A stretch of 64,000 bases of DNA from Carbonatibacter sp965199245. Its GTDB lineage: Bacteria > Pseudomonadota > Alphaproteobacteria > Kiloniellales > Kiloniellaceae. A program made the position numbers and the translations under genes. The DNA lies in NCBI GenBank assembly GCA_965199245.1, contig CBDAQP010000001.1, forward strand, positions 620,001 through 684,000, read 5' to 3'. The notes beneath the pieces are model-generated. The model did not search any database and was not told the origin of the DNA. It saw only the letters and a list, made by a program, of their open reading frames with translations. Positions 27,501 through 36,063 of the stretch are shown one piece after another. Within the stretch, counting starts at the first letter, position 1. Every line of letters begins with the position of its first letter.

Positions 27501-30500
27501 TCGCGTGGCCCGTCAGGGTCAGGAGGCCCAGTCTGGCGGCGGCGGTGCCCAGGTCATCCTCAAAGGTCACACCGGCCTTGTTCGCCACAGTGATCCAGCC
27601 CCGACCCGGGATCGTCGGCATGATATTACCCGCAACCGTTTGTCCGGTCGTCCCGCTAAAGGTCACAGAACCATTGGTCGTGCCCAGTTTGATCCCCTCG
27701 TTCGCTCCTGTTCCTGCCTTGACATGGCCCTTGAAAACTGTCGCGCCGCCTGTGTTGATCGTGATCGACCTCGCATAAACACCACTGTTAAAGGTCGTCC
27801 GGCCATCGCTCAGCGTGATCTGCTTGAGAGCCGTCCCATCGGCACCGACTGACCCGCCAAAGGTCACTTTGTTGCTATTGGTGGCACCTGCGTTGTTCAC
27901 AACCAGACGACCACGCCCGTCAAAATCCGGGGTGATGTCCCCCGTCACAGTCTGGTTCGCCGTGCCGTTCAGGGTGATTTTGGCCTCATCGTTTACGGCA
28001 AACAGAATCCCGACTGCGCCTGTGGTCACATTGCCCCTGAACTCTGCGCCATCGGTCGAACTGACCCCGACACTCTGTGCAAAAACATCACCCTTAAACC
28101 GCGCCACACCATCGCTCACCGTGATTAGTGCAAGATCGTTACCGATCCCCGTCGCGCCAACAGCACCCTCAAAGGTCACAATATTATTATTCGTCCCGCT
28201 CCTGTTATTCACAACGACAGACCCCCGCTTGCCCGTGCTGTTGCTGATGACCGCCTCAATGGTCTGGTTGCCAGACCCGCCAAAGGTGATGGTGCTATTG
28301 CCCAGGATCAGGCCATTCGCCAGATAAACATGACTCTCAAAGGTCGCCTCGGAGTTATCGCTCAGGGTCAGGCGGTTCAACCCGTTGTTCGTACCACTTG
28401 CGCCCAATGCGCCCTTGAAGGTCACGCCGTCATCGTTGTCGATGGTGATTGTGCCATAGTTGCCACCCGATGCACTTGTGATATTGCCGGCCACCGTTTG
28501 GGAGTCTGTTCCGTTGAATGTGACCCCGGTGTTTTGACCCAGAACCAGACCACCGTTCGCACCGGTTCTCAGATAGACATTGCCCTTAAAGGTCGCTTTG
28601 GACGCATCCGCCGCAGTCGCGTGGCCCGTCAGGGTCAGGAGGCGCAGCCAGGCGCGGGAGGTGCCCAGGTCATCCTCAAAGGTCACACCGGCCTTGTTCG
28701 CCACAGTGATCCAGCCCCGACCCGGGATCGTCGGCATGATATTACCCGCAACCGTTTGTCCGGTCGTCCCGCTAAAGGTCACAGAACCATTGGTCGTGCC
28801 CAGTTTGATCCCCTCGTTCGCTCCTGTTCCTGCCTTGACATGGCCCTTGAAAACTGTCGCGTCGCCTGTGGTGATCGTGATCGACCTCGCATAAACATCA
28901 CCCTTAAACCGCGCCACACCATCGCTCAGCGTGATTAGTGCAAGATCGTTACCGATCCCCGTCGCGCCAACAGCATCCTCAAAGGTCACAATATTATTAT
29001 TCGTCGTGCCGCCGTTATTCACAACAACAGACCCCCGCTTGCCCGTGCTGTTGCGGATGTCTGCCTTGATGGTCTGGTTGCTGCCAGGCCGCCAGTTTTG
29101 GTTTCTACCATCAAAGGTGATGGTGCTATTGCCCAGGATCAGGCCATTCGCCAGATAAACATGACCCTCAAAGGTCGCCTCGGAGTTATCGCTCAGGGTC
29201 AGGCGATCCAACCCGTTGTTCGTACCACTTGCGCCCAATGCGCCCTTGAAGGTCACGCCGTCATCGTTATCGATGGTGATTGTGCCATAGTTGCCACCCG
29301 ATGCACTTGTGATATTGCCGGCCACCGTTTGGGAGTCTGTTCCGTTGAATGTGACCCCGGTGTTTTGACCCAGAACCAGACCACCGTTCGCACCGGTTCT
29401 CAGATAGACATTGCCCTTAAAGGTCGCTTTGGACGCATCCGCCGCAGTCGCGTGGCCCGTCAGGGTCAGGAGGCGCAGCCAGGCGGCTCCGGTGCCCAGG
29501 TCATCCTCAAAGGTCACACCGGCCTTGTTCGCCACAGTGATCCAGCCCCGACCCGGGATCGTCGGCATGATATTACCCGCAACCGTTTGTCCGGTCGTCC
29601 CGCTAAAGGTCACAGAACCATTGGTCGTGCCCAGCTTGATCCCCTCGTTCGCTCCTGTTCCTGCCTTGACATGGCCCTTGAAAACTGTCGCGTCGCCTGT
29701 GGTGATCGTGATTGTATCGGCATAAACACCACTGTTAAAGGTCGTCCGGCCGTCTTTCAGCGTGATCTGCCTGAGGGCCGTCCCATCGCGACCGACTGAA
29801 CTGCTGAAGGTGACTTTGTTGTTACTGGTACGGCCTGTGCCCGCATCACCCCGGTTATCAACAATCAGTGTCCCCTGTCCGTCACCGCCTGCTTCAATAA
29901 AACCCCTGATCTTTTGACCCGCGTCATTCACCGTCGCAGAACGACTGTCACCGCCAATGATCAGAGTGGCAGATCCGTCATAATCTGAAAGTCGCACACG
30001 GCCACGGCCCAAGCCTAATGCGCCGTAGGTGTTCAGATTCTTTTCAACCGTTGCACGTGAATGTTCGTTCGCCGCGTTACCGCCATTGACCTCGAAATGA
30101 CGAGAATCGACATCCTCTCTGAAAATAGCCTCACCCGCAGACTTGTCATTCTCCGCAACACCCGTACCGTTCCGACCCACAGAGACCCGATGCAACGGGT
30201 TACTGCCGCCCGAGCCGAGTTTACCGTTAAAGGTAACCTTACGTTGTCCACTACCGGAACGGCCCCCGATAATTCTAACCATACCCCCATGGTCATCACC
30301 ACCAACAATTTCATTGTCAACTGTGATGTCACTGGTTGACGCATTGAAAATAGCCTCTGCGCCGTACAAACGCTGGCCAGAACTGGTAGATGTCAGCCTG
30401 ATCGTATCACCGGACACATTTCCCCGAAACTCGACAACCGTGTCCTCATCTTGGTGATTCCCCGCAATCACATTGATATTGTCAACATGAACGCCCCTGT

Positions 30501-31311
30501 TAAAAATCGCATGACCGCCCTTCGACGCGTCGCCCACCGTCAACTGCTTGAGGCGTCTGTCGTTCGCATCCGTCGCGGCATCGTGACCAATCTCTATGTC
30601 AAAAGTCGCCTTACGCGGTGCAAGACCATCACGGCCATTCAGAACCTGAATCGTGCCCTCGCCGTCTGCGGCGGCGGTGATCTTCGCCGTGCCAGTGCCC
30701 AGAATCCTCTGATCGTCAGACCCATTAAAAACAAGATAAGCGCGACTATTTGCATTGAGGTCGTTCAGAGTGGCATTGTTCTCAATCGTTAAATCGCCGC
30801 CGAAAGTGGCCCTGCCTTTTGAACCATTCGGATGGGCAACAGTCATGTTAATGGTAAGCTCATCGACAACAGCATCTCCTGTCACAATAACTTCTGTTAA
30901 GTCTCCTGCCCCTCCTACGTTATGAACAAACAGATCAACCGCCTGACTGCCTTGCTTTTGAATTTTTCCGATACGGCCCACAAGATCGTTTCCATCGCCC
31001 ACGATGCGCACAACCAACTTCCCCGCCCCACCTGTTCCACTACGCAAAACCCCGATTTCCTTGCTTCTGGAATTACGTCTCAGAAGAACAGTGCCCCGGG
31101 TCAATGTCAGATGATCACCATCTCTCGCGTTCGCAATATTCGTGCTGGAGGTGTTAGCTCTCGCTGTACCATCGGCCCAATAGTCCTCACCTGTTAAACT
31201 ATACGTGTAATCCACCGCTGTCTGGGCAAAGGCACCAGAGCCAACGCCTGCCGCCAGAACAACAGCAGACACACCAGCCAACAAAGATGATTTGGAAGAA
31301 AAACGACACAT
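24589..31311 (-). CDS. Giant autotransporter (type Va) adhesin-like protein
   Basis: 2240 residues. The signal peptide runs MCRFSSKSSLLAGVSAVVLA… with cleavage near GAFA-Q. The passenger (~30-1900) is a long run of short beta strands rich in Gly, Thr, Asn and Val (TFKGNV, TVAGNI, GVTFEDDLG types), as in beta-helix autotransporters. The last ~280 residues form an autotransporter beta-barrel (from FWLKPFGSRGKQ to the C-terminal Phe of NARVKF). It contains three near-identical internal blocks. There are no cysteines in the passenger that I notice. The likely role is surface adhesion or aggregation; the ligand is unknown. Open frames on the opposite strand are by-products of the repeats. Confidence 0.92.
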   Translation of the reverse strand: MCRFSSKSSLLAGVSAVVLAAGVGSGAFAQTAVDYTYSLTGEDYWADGTARANTSSTNIANARDGDHLTLTRGTVLLRRNSRSKEIGVLRSGTGGAGKLVVRIVGDGNDLVGRIGKIQKQGSQAVDLFVHNVGGAGDLTEVIVTGDAVVDELTINMTVAHPNGSKGRATFGGDLTIENNATLNDLNANSRAYLVFNGSDDQRILGTGTAKITAAADGEGTIQVLNGRDGLAPRKATFDIEIGHDAATDANDRRLKQLTVGDASKGGHAIFNRGVHVDNINVIAGNHQDEDTVVEFRGNVSGDTIRLTSTSSGQRLYGAEAIFNASTSDITVDNEIVGGDDHGGMVRIIGGRSGSGQRKVTFNGKLGSGGSNPLHRVSVGRNGTGVAENDKSAGEAIFREDVDSRHFEVNGGNAANEHSRATVEKNLNTYGALGLGRGRVRLSDYDGSATLIIGGDSRSATVNDAGQKIRGFIEAGGDGQGTLIVDNRGDAGTGRTSNNKVTFSSSVGRDGTALRQITLKDGRTTFNSGVYADTITITTGDATVFKGHVKAGTGANEGIKLGTTNGSVTFSGTTGQTVAGNIMPTIPGRGWITVANKAGVTFEDDLGTGAAWLRLLTLTGHATAADASKATFKGNVYLRTGANGGLVLGQNTGVTFNGTDSQTVAGNITSASGGNYGTITIDNDDGVTFKGALGASGTNNGLDRLTLSDNSEATFEGHVYLANGLILGNSTITFDGRNQNWRPGSNQTIKADIRNSTGKRGSVVVNNGGTTNNNIVTFEDAVGATGIGNDLALITLSDGVARFKGDVYARSITITTGDATVFKGHVKAGTGANEGIKLGTTNGSVTFSGTTGQTVAGNIMPTIPGRGWITVANKAGVTFEDDLGTSRAWLRLLTLTGHATAADASKATFKGNVYLRTGANGGLVLGQNTGVTFNGTDSQTVAGNITSASGGNYGTITIDNDDGVTFKGALGASGTNNGLNRLTLSDNSEATFESHVYLANGLILGNSTITFGGSGNQTIEAVISNSTGKRGSVVVNNRSGTNNNIVTFEGAVGATGIGNDLALITVSDGVARFKGDVFAQSVGVSSTDGAEFRGNVTTGAVGILFAVNDEAKITLNGTANQTVTGDITPDFDGRGRLVVNNAGATNSNKVTFGGSVGADGTALKQITLSDGRTTFNSGVYARSITINTGGATVFKGHVKAGTGANEGIKLGTTNGSVTFSGTTGQTVAGNIMPTIPGRGWITVANKAGVTFEDDLGTAAARLGLLTLTGHATAADASKATFKGNVYLRTGANGGLVLGQNTGVTFSGTDSQTVAGSITSASGGNYGTIIIDNDVTFKSALGASGTNNGLNRLTLSDNSEATFESHVYLANGLILGNSTITFGGSGNQTIEADIRNSTGKRGSVVVNNSGTTNRTVTFEDAVGAPGNGNDLARLTLDNGQTVFAGAVYAGTIDVNADSDGTTFNSSVTTRAGLTLAGAATFKGSVTTGVNGLVFDGAGGSATFAGTGAQGFANAITTTQDNQGAITIANTAGVTFEGNLGTTNARLAGLTLHTGTKATLEQSGYFAGNVTIGNRATLIVGDASGVTGTNGRGTGATAAQTITGDIVAGDDGQGDLEIRNRSGHATGRKVSFTGSIGTAEAALNRITVADGETTFGGDVYAGNLTITARDATTFKGHVKAGTQFELGNGSSVTFGGTAGQTITGDITGAADGNGAIIIANTHADGVIFGGQLGTAVAKLDSLTVNEDAKVTFNQPVYLSGDLTAHRKSTLTLGPAFGERTGDAADRAFITVGGNFDLGTADADNSVRIAFDSSFTEGEQKLINKDLSAAIDNGKLILVESNVLKYELATDDGGSVIAWAKGFKSAGEVSSKLGVSPSEASVLLAASSLAKDLPANDPVKKILEEATRAGNEAKGKRLAAQLTPQMTALGGATAAVVSTGTQVAGVLSDRLALQRGGDSQSGFATGGEGLDRAFWLKPFGSRGKQAKDKKQRIDGYDTSARGLAVGVDAPVGERGRVGTALAYSTSRMTGKGVGEDKTDVRSWQVSVYGDYSTARYYVDGQVGVGRNDVSTTSRVAGLRRKSAYDTTSLTASVGGGVPMNLDASTTLTPTAGLSWTRVGSAKYTTTGALSLNQKITVGSIDAVVGTLGTRLHKEITRGNGTLVPVARVGLSYDFAGDQTTARGRFTGGGNRFTVKGAKVKKLSGTAGVGLSYNAPRWSIGADYDLSARTGYTGHSARLNARVKF
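27101..27780 (-). repeat. Autotransporter internal repeat block, copy 3
   Basis: The most C-terminal of three long near-identical blocks. It codes NSTGKRGSVVVNN back to DATVFKGHVKAG-type sequence. The first base-level anchors shared with the other two copies are ACAGACCCCCGCTTGCCCG and CAGATAGACATTGCCC. Coordinates are where the similarity is obvious by eye. Confidence 0.8.
28211..28896 (-). repeat. Autotransporter internal repeat block, copy 2
   Basis: Same block as at 27101 and 29021. It differs mainly by point changes and one short length difference. An extra segment (27780-28200, GAEFRGNVTTGAVG…) separates it from copy 3, whereas only ~125 bases separate it from copy 1. Confidence 0.8.
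29021..29727 (-). repeat. Autotransporter internal repeat block, copy 1
   Basis: The most N-terminal block. It has a small insertion relative to the other copies (encoding DGRNQNWRPGSNQ instead of GGSGNQ). High identity between copies suggests recent duplication or gene conversion. Confidence 0.8.
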
Positions 31312-31556
31312 CGCAAAACCTACCCTGCTCTAAAGTTTATCCAAAAAACACAGGCCAGCCCGACGCAGAACACATCACCGCACAAAAAAAGCCGACCCAT
31401 CAAAGGCTGACAAGATAAAGGACAGAGGAGAAAAAAGATGTCAAGGCTTTTATCGCCAAAAAACAATATTTTTTTGCACCCACCCCAAAACAGAAAAACA
31501 ATATATTTCAACACAAAAAGATGAAAAAACCGCTCTTTCCGATACTCATCCCGCGT
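31312..31556 (-). promoter_or_regulatory. Intergenic region upstream of the autotransporter; weak promoter candidate
   Basis: A 245-base AT-rich gap with no gene. On the minus strand a TTGACA (31439-31444) is followed at 19 bases by TTTATC (31414-31419), a poor but possible sigma-70 match. A short GGCTTTTTTT hairpin lies downstream in the putative leader. I cannot decide whether that hairpin ends readthrough from mrcA. Confidence 0.3.
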
Positions 31557-34025
31557 CTAATAGAGACCATCGCCCAGGCCCAGATCATCGTTGCTTTCAA
31601 AAAGCGTCGTGCCGCCATCGTCGCTCTGTGCAGAGGGTACTGTTCCCGGTTTGAAGGCTTCGAGGATGACATCTTTATCCCCTGTGCGTGCCAGCAAACC
31701 TGTTTGGCTATTGATTCGCACCAAACGCACCCCGGGGGGCACGCGAAAGGGGATGGACGGAATGTCTGCGAGGGCATCCTTCATAAAATCCTTGAACACG
31801 GGCGCAGCGACGCGCGTGCCGCCTTCGCCCTGTCCCAGGGGGATGGGGGTATCAAAACCAATATAGATTCCTACTGTCAGGTCAGGAGAAAAGCCAACGA
31901 ACCACGCATCGCGACTCTCGTTGGTTGTGCCGGTTTTGCCCGCAAGGGGCTTGCCGAGTTCTCTGATCGTGCGCCCCGTGCCGCGTTGAACGACACCTTC
32001 GAGGATCGAGGTCATTTGATACGCTGTCACCGGATCAATTAACCGGGCGCGCTGATCCGGTAATTCAGGAGGCGGGCCACCATCCCACACCGCCTTTTGA
32101 CAACCGGGGCAGGGACGCTGGTCGTGGCGATAGACTGTTTTTCCATAGCGGTCCTGAATACGGTCGATGAAACTGGGCGTGATCTGCCTGCCTCCGTTGA
32201 CAAGCTGGGCATAGGCGGTTGTCATCCGCAACAGGGTTGTTTCCCCTGCCCCCAAGGCCATTGACAAAAGGGGATCCATATCGGGATCAATGCCAAAACG
32301 GCGCACAGTGCGGGCGACCGTGTCCATGCCAATATCCTGGGCCAGACGAACAGTCATAAGATTACGCGATTTTTCCACCCCGACGCGCATCCGCGTCGGG
32401 CCGAAGAATTTTTTGCTATAGTTTTTCGGTTTCCATTTGCCCAGCTCCCCCCCCTGATCCAAAGCAAAGGGGGCATCAACAACGATTGACGTCGGCGTAT
32501 AGCCATTGTCAAGAGCCGCCAAATAGATAAAGGGCTTAATCACAGACCCCGGCTGGCGCAGGGCCTGTGTTGCACGGTTGAATTGACTGCGCTCAAAGGA
32601 AAATCCGCCACTCATCGCCAAAACCCGCCCTGTGTGCGGGTTCATGGCGACAACCCCCCCGTTGATTTGCGGAATCTGACGCAAGGCAAAAAGTTTTTCC
32701 AGGCCGTTCCGATCGGGCAGGGACTCGACCAAAATCACATCACCGGGGCGCAGGACATCCGCAGGGCGGTCGGGGCGCGGGCCTACTTTCTGGCCTTTGC
32801 GCCAGGGTCGCGCCCATTTCAAGTCCTCCATTGTGATTTTGCCGACGCCCCCCGCACGCAGACCAATGCGGGCCGCCAGATCACCACTTTCGGGACTGTC
32901 TGTGTCCAAAACAACCGCCAATTCCCACACTGACCCCTCCGTGGACAGCCCCGCCGGAACCGGAATTTCTTCGAGGGCTTTGCGCCAGTTCTGGCCCGGA
33001 TCAATCCGCCGGAGCGGTCCGCGCCACCCGTGGCGACGGTCATAACGTTCCAATCCACGGCGCAAGACGCGCCGGGCAATGTCCTGCAACCGGGGGTCAA
33101 CGGTGGTATGGACAGACAGCCCGCCTTCGTAAAGGCCCTGTTCGCCATAGAGTTCCTGTAATTCGCGGCGGACTTCTTCGGCAAAAAACGGAGCAGTGAC
33201 CAGTTCCGTTTCCGTACGCGCCGCCATACGCAGAGGCTCCTTCACAGCCAGGGCGGCGTCTTGTGCGGTGATTCGTCCATCTTCGCGCATACGCCCAATG
33301 ACCCAGTTCCGACGTTCCAGGGCCGCCGCATAGTGACGCACAGGATGGTAATTATTCGGGGCCTTGGGCAAGGCCCCCAGATAGGCCGATTCGGCAATGG
33401 TCAGCTCGTCCAGGGATTTATTGAAATAGTTCAAGGCCGCCGCCGCGACACCATAGGATCGATTCCCGAGGAAAATCTCGTTCAAATAGAGATCAAGAAT
33501 ATGATCTTTGGAAAAAGCGCGTTCAATCCGTAGCGAGAGAATGGCTTCTTTGATTTTGCGTTTGAGAGAGGTTTCATTGGTCAGCAGAAAATTTTTGGCG
33601 ACCTGCTGAGTGATGGTCGAGGCCCCGATGAGACGACGCCCCGTGCCAATGTTGCGAATATTGGTGATAACCGCGCGGGCAAGAGCCAGAGGATTGATGC
33701 CAAAGTGTTGATAAAAATGCTTGTCCTCCGCCGCCAGAAAGGCGTCCCTGACATGTTGGGGAATGGCATCAACGGGGACATAAACGCGCCGCTGCGTCGC
33801 ATATTCTTCGAGCAATCGCCCATCCCCGGCATGAACGCGCGTCACCGTTGGCGGCTTGTACTGCGCCAATTCGCGGTAATCGGGCAAACTGCGCCCATAG
33901 TGGTACAGCCCCCAAGCCACACCCCCCACCCCGATGAGAGCCAGCATCCCCCCCACCGCAAACAGACCACCGAAAAATTTCAAAAATCGCACAGATTCTT
34001 TCCTTATGTCTTTATCCCGATTCAT
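31557..34025 (-). CDS. mrcA: Penicillin-binding protein 1A (class A PBP)
   Basis: 822 residues. One N-terminal membrane segment (FFGGLFAVGGMLALIGVGGV) precedes a GT51 glycosyltransferase domain with AAEDKHFYQHFGINPLALARA and a QQVAKNFLL segment. After an intervening domain comes a transpeptidase with the nucleophile motif GSVIKPF, SRN and KTGTT. It polymerises and cross-links peptidoglycan at the inner membrane. It lies just downstream of the amidase gene on the same strand, a pairing common in alphaproteobacteria. Confidence 0.97.
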   Translation of the reverse strand: MNRDKDIRKESVRFLKFFGGLFAVGGMLALIGVGGVAWGLYHYGRSLPDYRELAQYKPPTVTRVHAGDGRLLEEYATQRRVYVPVDAIPQHVRDAFLAAEDKHFYQHFGINPLALARAVITNIRNIGTGRRLIGASTITQQVAKNFLLTNETSLKRKIKEAILSLRIERAFSKDHILDLYLNEIFLGNRSYGVAAAALNYFNKSLDELTIAESAYLGALPKAPNNYHPVRHYAAALERRNWVIGRMREDGRITAQDAALAVKEPLRMAARTETELVTAPFFAEEVRRELQELYGEQGLYEGGLSVHTTVDPRLQDIARRVLRRGLERYDRRHGWRGPLRRIDPGQNWRKALEEIPVPAGLSTEGSVWELAVVLDTDSPESGDLAARIGLRAGGVGKITMEDLKWARPWRKGQKVGPRPDRPADVLRPGDVILVESLPDRNGLEKLFALRQIPQINGGVVAMNPHTGRVLAMSGGFSFERSQFNRATQALRQPGSVIKPFIYLAALDNGYTPTSIVVDAPFALDQGGELGKWKPKNYSKKFFGPTRMRVGVEKSRNLMTVRLAQDIGMDTVARTVRRFGIDPDMDPLLSMALGAGETTLLRMTTAYAQLVNGGRQITPSFIDRIQDRYGKTVYRHDQRPCPGCQKAVWDGGPPPELPDQRARLIDPVTAYQMTSILEGVVQRGTGRTIRELGKPLAGKTGTTNESRDAWFVGFSPDLTVGIYIGFDTPIPLGQGEGGTRVAAPVFKDFMKDALADIPSIPFRVPPGVRLVRINSQTGLLARTGDKDVILEAFKPGTVPSAQSDDGGTTLFESNDDLGLGDGLY

Positions 34026-34095
34026 TCAAAAACAATCCTGTGCAAGGATTTTATGGCAGTGCACACAACAATCGACTCCCCTTTGTGTCGTGCCT

Positions 34096-35364
34096 CTAAT
34101 CCTGTAGCGCATCGAGACGCCTGAAATATTGCGTGATCGCACGCTGAATCGCCGCTGTGAGCTTTTGCCGATGTGCGCTTTGCTTCAAGAGTTTTTCTTC
34201 CCGAGGGTTGCTGATATAGCCCAGTTCGACCAAAACAGACGGCACAACAGGTGATTTGAGAACCGCAAAGCCCGCCGAGCGGTGCGGACGATTCAACAGG
34301 CGGGTCGTGCGTTTAAATTCATCGACCAACAGGCCCGCAAAATACTTGCCCTGATTATTCGTTTCGCGCTGGGCCAAATCAATCAGAATTTTACTGACCA
34401 CTTCGGACTGGGTGCTGAGGTCAACACCGATGAGCACATCGGCCTTGTTTTCTTTTGCCGCGAGAGCATCGGCTTCTTTGTCTGATCCTGATTCAGACAG
34501 GGTATAAAAAGATGCCCCCGAGACCCTGCGGTTGCGGTGGGTATTGGCATGAAGCGACACAAAAAGATCCGCATTGACCTTTTGCGCCCTCATCACACGG
34601 TCGCGCAAGGCCAGTGATTTATCCTGCGCCCGTGTCATAACAACGCGGTAACGCCCACTTTGTTCAAGGGCTGTTTTCAAGGCCAGCGCGTAACGCAAGG
34701 CCAGATCCTTTTCCCGCGTTCCCCCGACGCCAATGGCCCCGGGATCGATTCCCCCATGTCCGGCATCAATAACAATGACCTTTTTCGTTGCAAAGACCTG
34801 TCGGGCCGCGCGCGCGGCCTCATTCACAGGGCGTCGCCCGGGAAGCACGGGGGCCTCCACCCAATTTTCGACAGGCAGAGGGGTCAGAGACGACAAACGC
34901 TTGTTCAAAAGACCACGAGCCAGATAATCCCCCCGGCTCACCGGATGAATATCAACCACCAACCTGTAGCGTTTCTGTCCATCCGGCGGCAGGGTAAAGG
35001 CCGAGACAACCTCGCCCGGCCCGGCCAGATCAAGGACAATCCGGCTGACCCCGGGGCGATAGTTGCCATAGCGCAGGGATTTAACCAATCCCTTACGATC
35101 GAGGCTTTTATGTTTGGCCCGGCTCCAATCAAGGTCGGGCAAATCAATCACAACGCGATACGGATCAGCCAGCGTAAAAATATCAAACTGTGGCACGTCA
35201 GAAAGCTCAAGCACAAAGCGCGTTTTATCGGGGTGTTGCCCAATCCGCACATCCAGCGCATCAGACGCCCCACACAGAGTCGGGACAAACAACAGCACAG
35301 CAAAAAAAACGCACAGAGACGAAAAAAGCCTCCCCCGACGCACGGGCATCTGCGTTACGGGCAT
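34096..35364 (-). CDS. amiC: N-acetylmuramoyl-L-alanine amidase with AMIN domain
   Basis: About 422 residues from the ATG at 35364, giving a normal signal peptide (RRGRLFSSLCVFFAVLLFV…). An open frame continues upstream to a TTG at 35430 with a GGGGG box, which would add 22 very basic residues; I regard that as less likely. The AMIN domain occupies ~30-140 (VRIGQHPDKTRFVLELSD). The Amidase_3 domain shows zinc ligands and the catalytic Glu: IDAGHGG, REKDLALRYA, SLHANTH and VELGYISN. It cleaves septal peptidoglycan stems in the periplasm. Next downstream is mrcA. Confidence 0.93.
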   Translation of the reverse strand: MPVTQMPVRRGRLFSSLCVFFAVLLFVPTLCGASDALDVRIGQHPDKTRFVLELSDVPQFDIFTLADPYRVVIDLPDLDWSRAKHKSLDRKGLVKSLRYGNYRPGVSRIVLDLAGPGEVVSAFTLPPDGQKRYRLVVDIHPVSRGDYLARGLLNKRLSSLTPLPVENWVEAPVLPGRRPVNEAARAARQVFATKKVIVIDAGHGGIDPGAIGVGGTREKDLALRYALALKTALEQSGRYRVVMTRAQDKSLALRDRVMRAQKVNADLFVSLHANTHRNRRVSGASFYTLSESGSDKEADALAAKENKADVLIGVDLSTQSEVVSKILIDLAQRETNNQGKYFAGLLVDEFKRTTRLLNRPHRSAGFAVLKSPVVPSVLVELGYISNPREEKLLKQSAHRQKLTAAIQRAITQYFRRLDALQD

Positions 35365-35543
35365 CTGCGTTATCTGTCCCCGATAAAACGCGCGTCTTTT
35401 TTTGTCCCTGTCTTTTTTTGTCCCAGACAAAACAGGCCCCCTTCCACGGTTTGATCTCTTTAACCAAATCCACGCCCAAGACTCAAGGTCTGGCGAATAA
35501 TCACAGGTGAATAGCCCTCAAAACTTATGAAAAACCGGGAGTC

Positions 35544-35571
35544 TTGCCGTCGGAACAATAAAATATATTAT
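35544..35571 (+). promoter_or_regulatory. Candidate rne promoter
   Basis: TTGCCG (35544-35549), a 16-base spacer, then TATTAT (35566-35571). It lies in an AT-rich patch just before a GC-rich, structured stretch, so transcription would start near 35578 and give a leader of about 485 bases before rne. Confidence 0.45.
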
Positions 35572-35577
35572 CTTCTG

Positions 35578-36063
35578 GTCTTGGGGAAAAAATCCTGTTA
35601 GCCTGAGCGTTGGAGTATTCTCGGTCTGCGCCTTGAGTTCACGCGAGCAGGCCGTTCGCTTGTCACGCCCCCGGGGCGGGAAGGTGCGTCGTTGGTGATG
35701 CAAAACAACGACTGCCTCTGTGTGCCGTCCATCGTTTTGGACGGGTGGCTCACAGAATGCCCCCACGACCAACGGTTTCTTTTTTGGGGGGAAGCGTACG
35801 AGCGAAAATACGAGGTCATCATCCTTCGGACGAGCGCGACAACGCGGGCGGAGGGGCCTCTTGATCGTAGAAGGGCTTACGCAATCCGGTTGCGGAGTCT
35901 TTGGAACATTTGACCGCGCGTACTCTTTTGCTGACGTGCGCCTAAAACAGGCAGGATACGTGCGATATGACCCCGGCACTTCGACACAGCCAGATCGCCA
36001 GAGGCAACAGAGGCCTGCGACCTGGTCGGCATGTGCAGAGTGGGGAGACAGGACAAACAATCA
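35578..36063 (+). promoter_or_regulatory. Long structured 5' leader of rne (candidate autoregulatory RNA)
   Basis: No credible gene fits this ~485-base gap. It contains several perfect hairpins: GTCGTTG/CAACGAC (35688-35712); CCGTCCA/TGGACGG (35725-35744) nested in CTGTG/CACAG (35718-35755); CCCCCA/TGGGGG (35760-35790); and CGCAA/TTGCG (35880-35894). In E. coli the rne 5' UTR binds RNase E and lets the enzyme control its own mRNA; a similar role here is inference. A separate small RNA is also possible. Confidence 0.5.

Noticed and set aside
26026..27852. A 608-codon open frame on the plus strand, and several ~100- to 230-codon relatives up to 29799
   Set aside because: They lie antisense to the autotransporter and repeat because it repeats. 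The minus-strand frame has a signal peptide, a beta-barrel and consistent coding; these do not.
27101..29727. CRISPR-like regular repeats
   Set aside because: The units are ~700 bases, protein-coding and in frame. There are no short palindromic repeats with unique spacers anywhere in the window.
35518..36060. A 180-codon minus-strand frame in the rne leader
   Set aside because: Odd composition, no ribosome site and strong stem-loops throughout point to RNA structure rather than coding.
35578..36063. RNase P RNA, tmRNA or SRP RNA in the rne upstream gap
   Set aside because: I could not find the conserved cores of any of these RNAs. A structured mRNA leader fits better.
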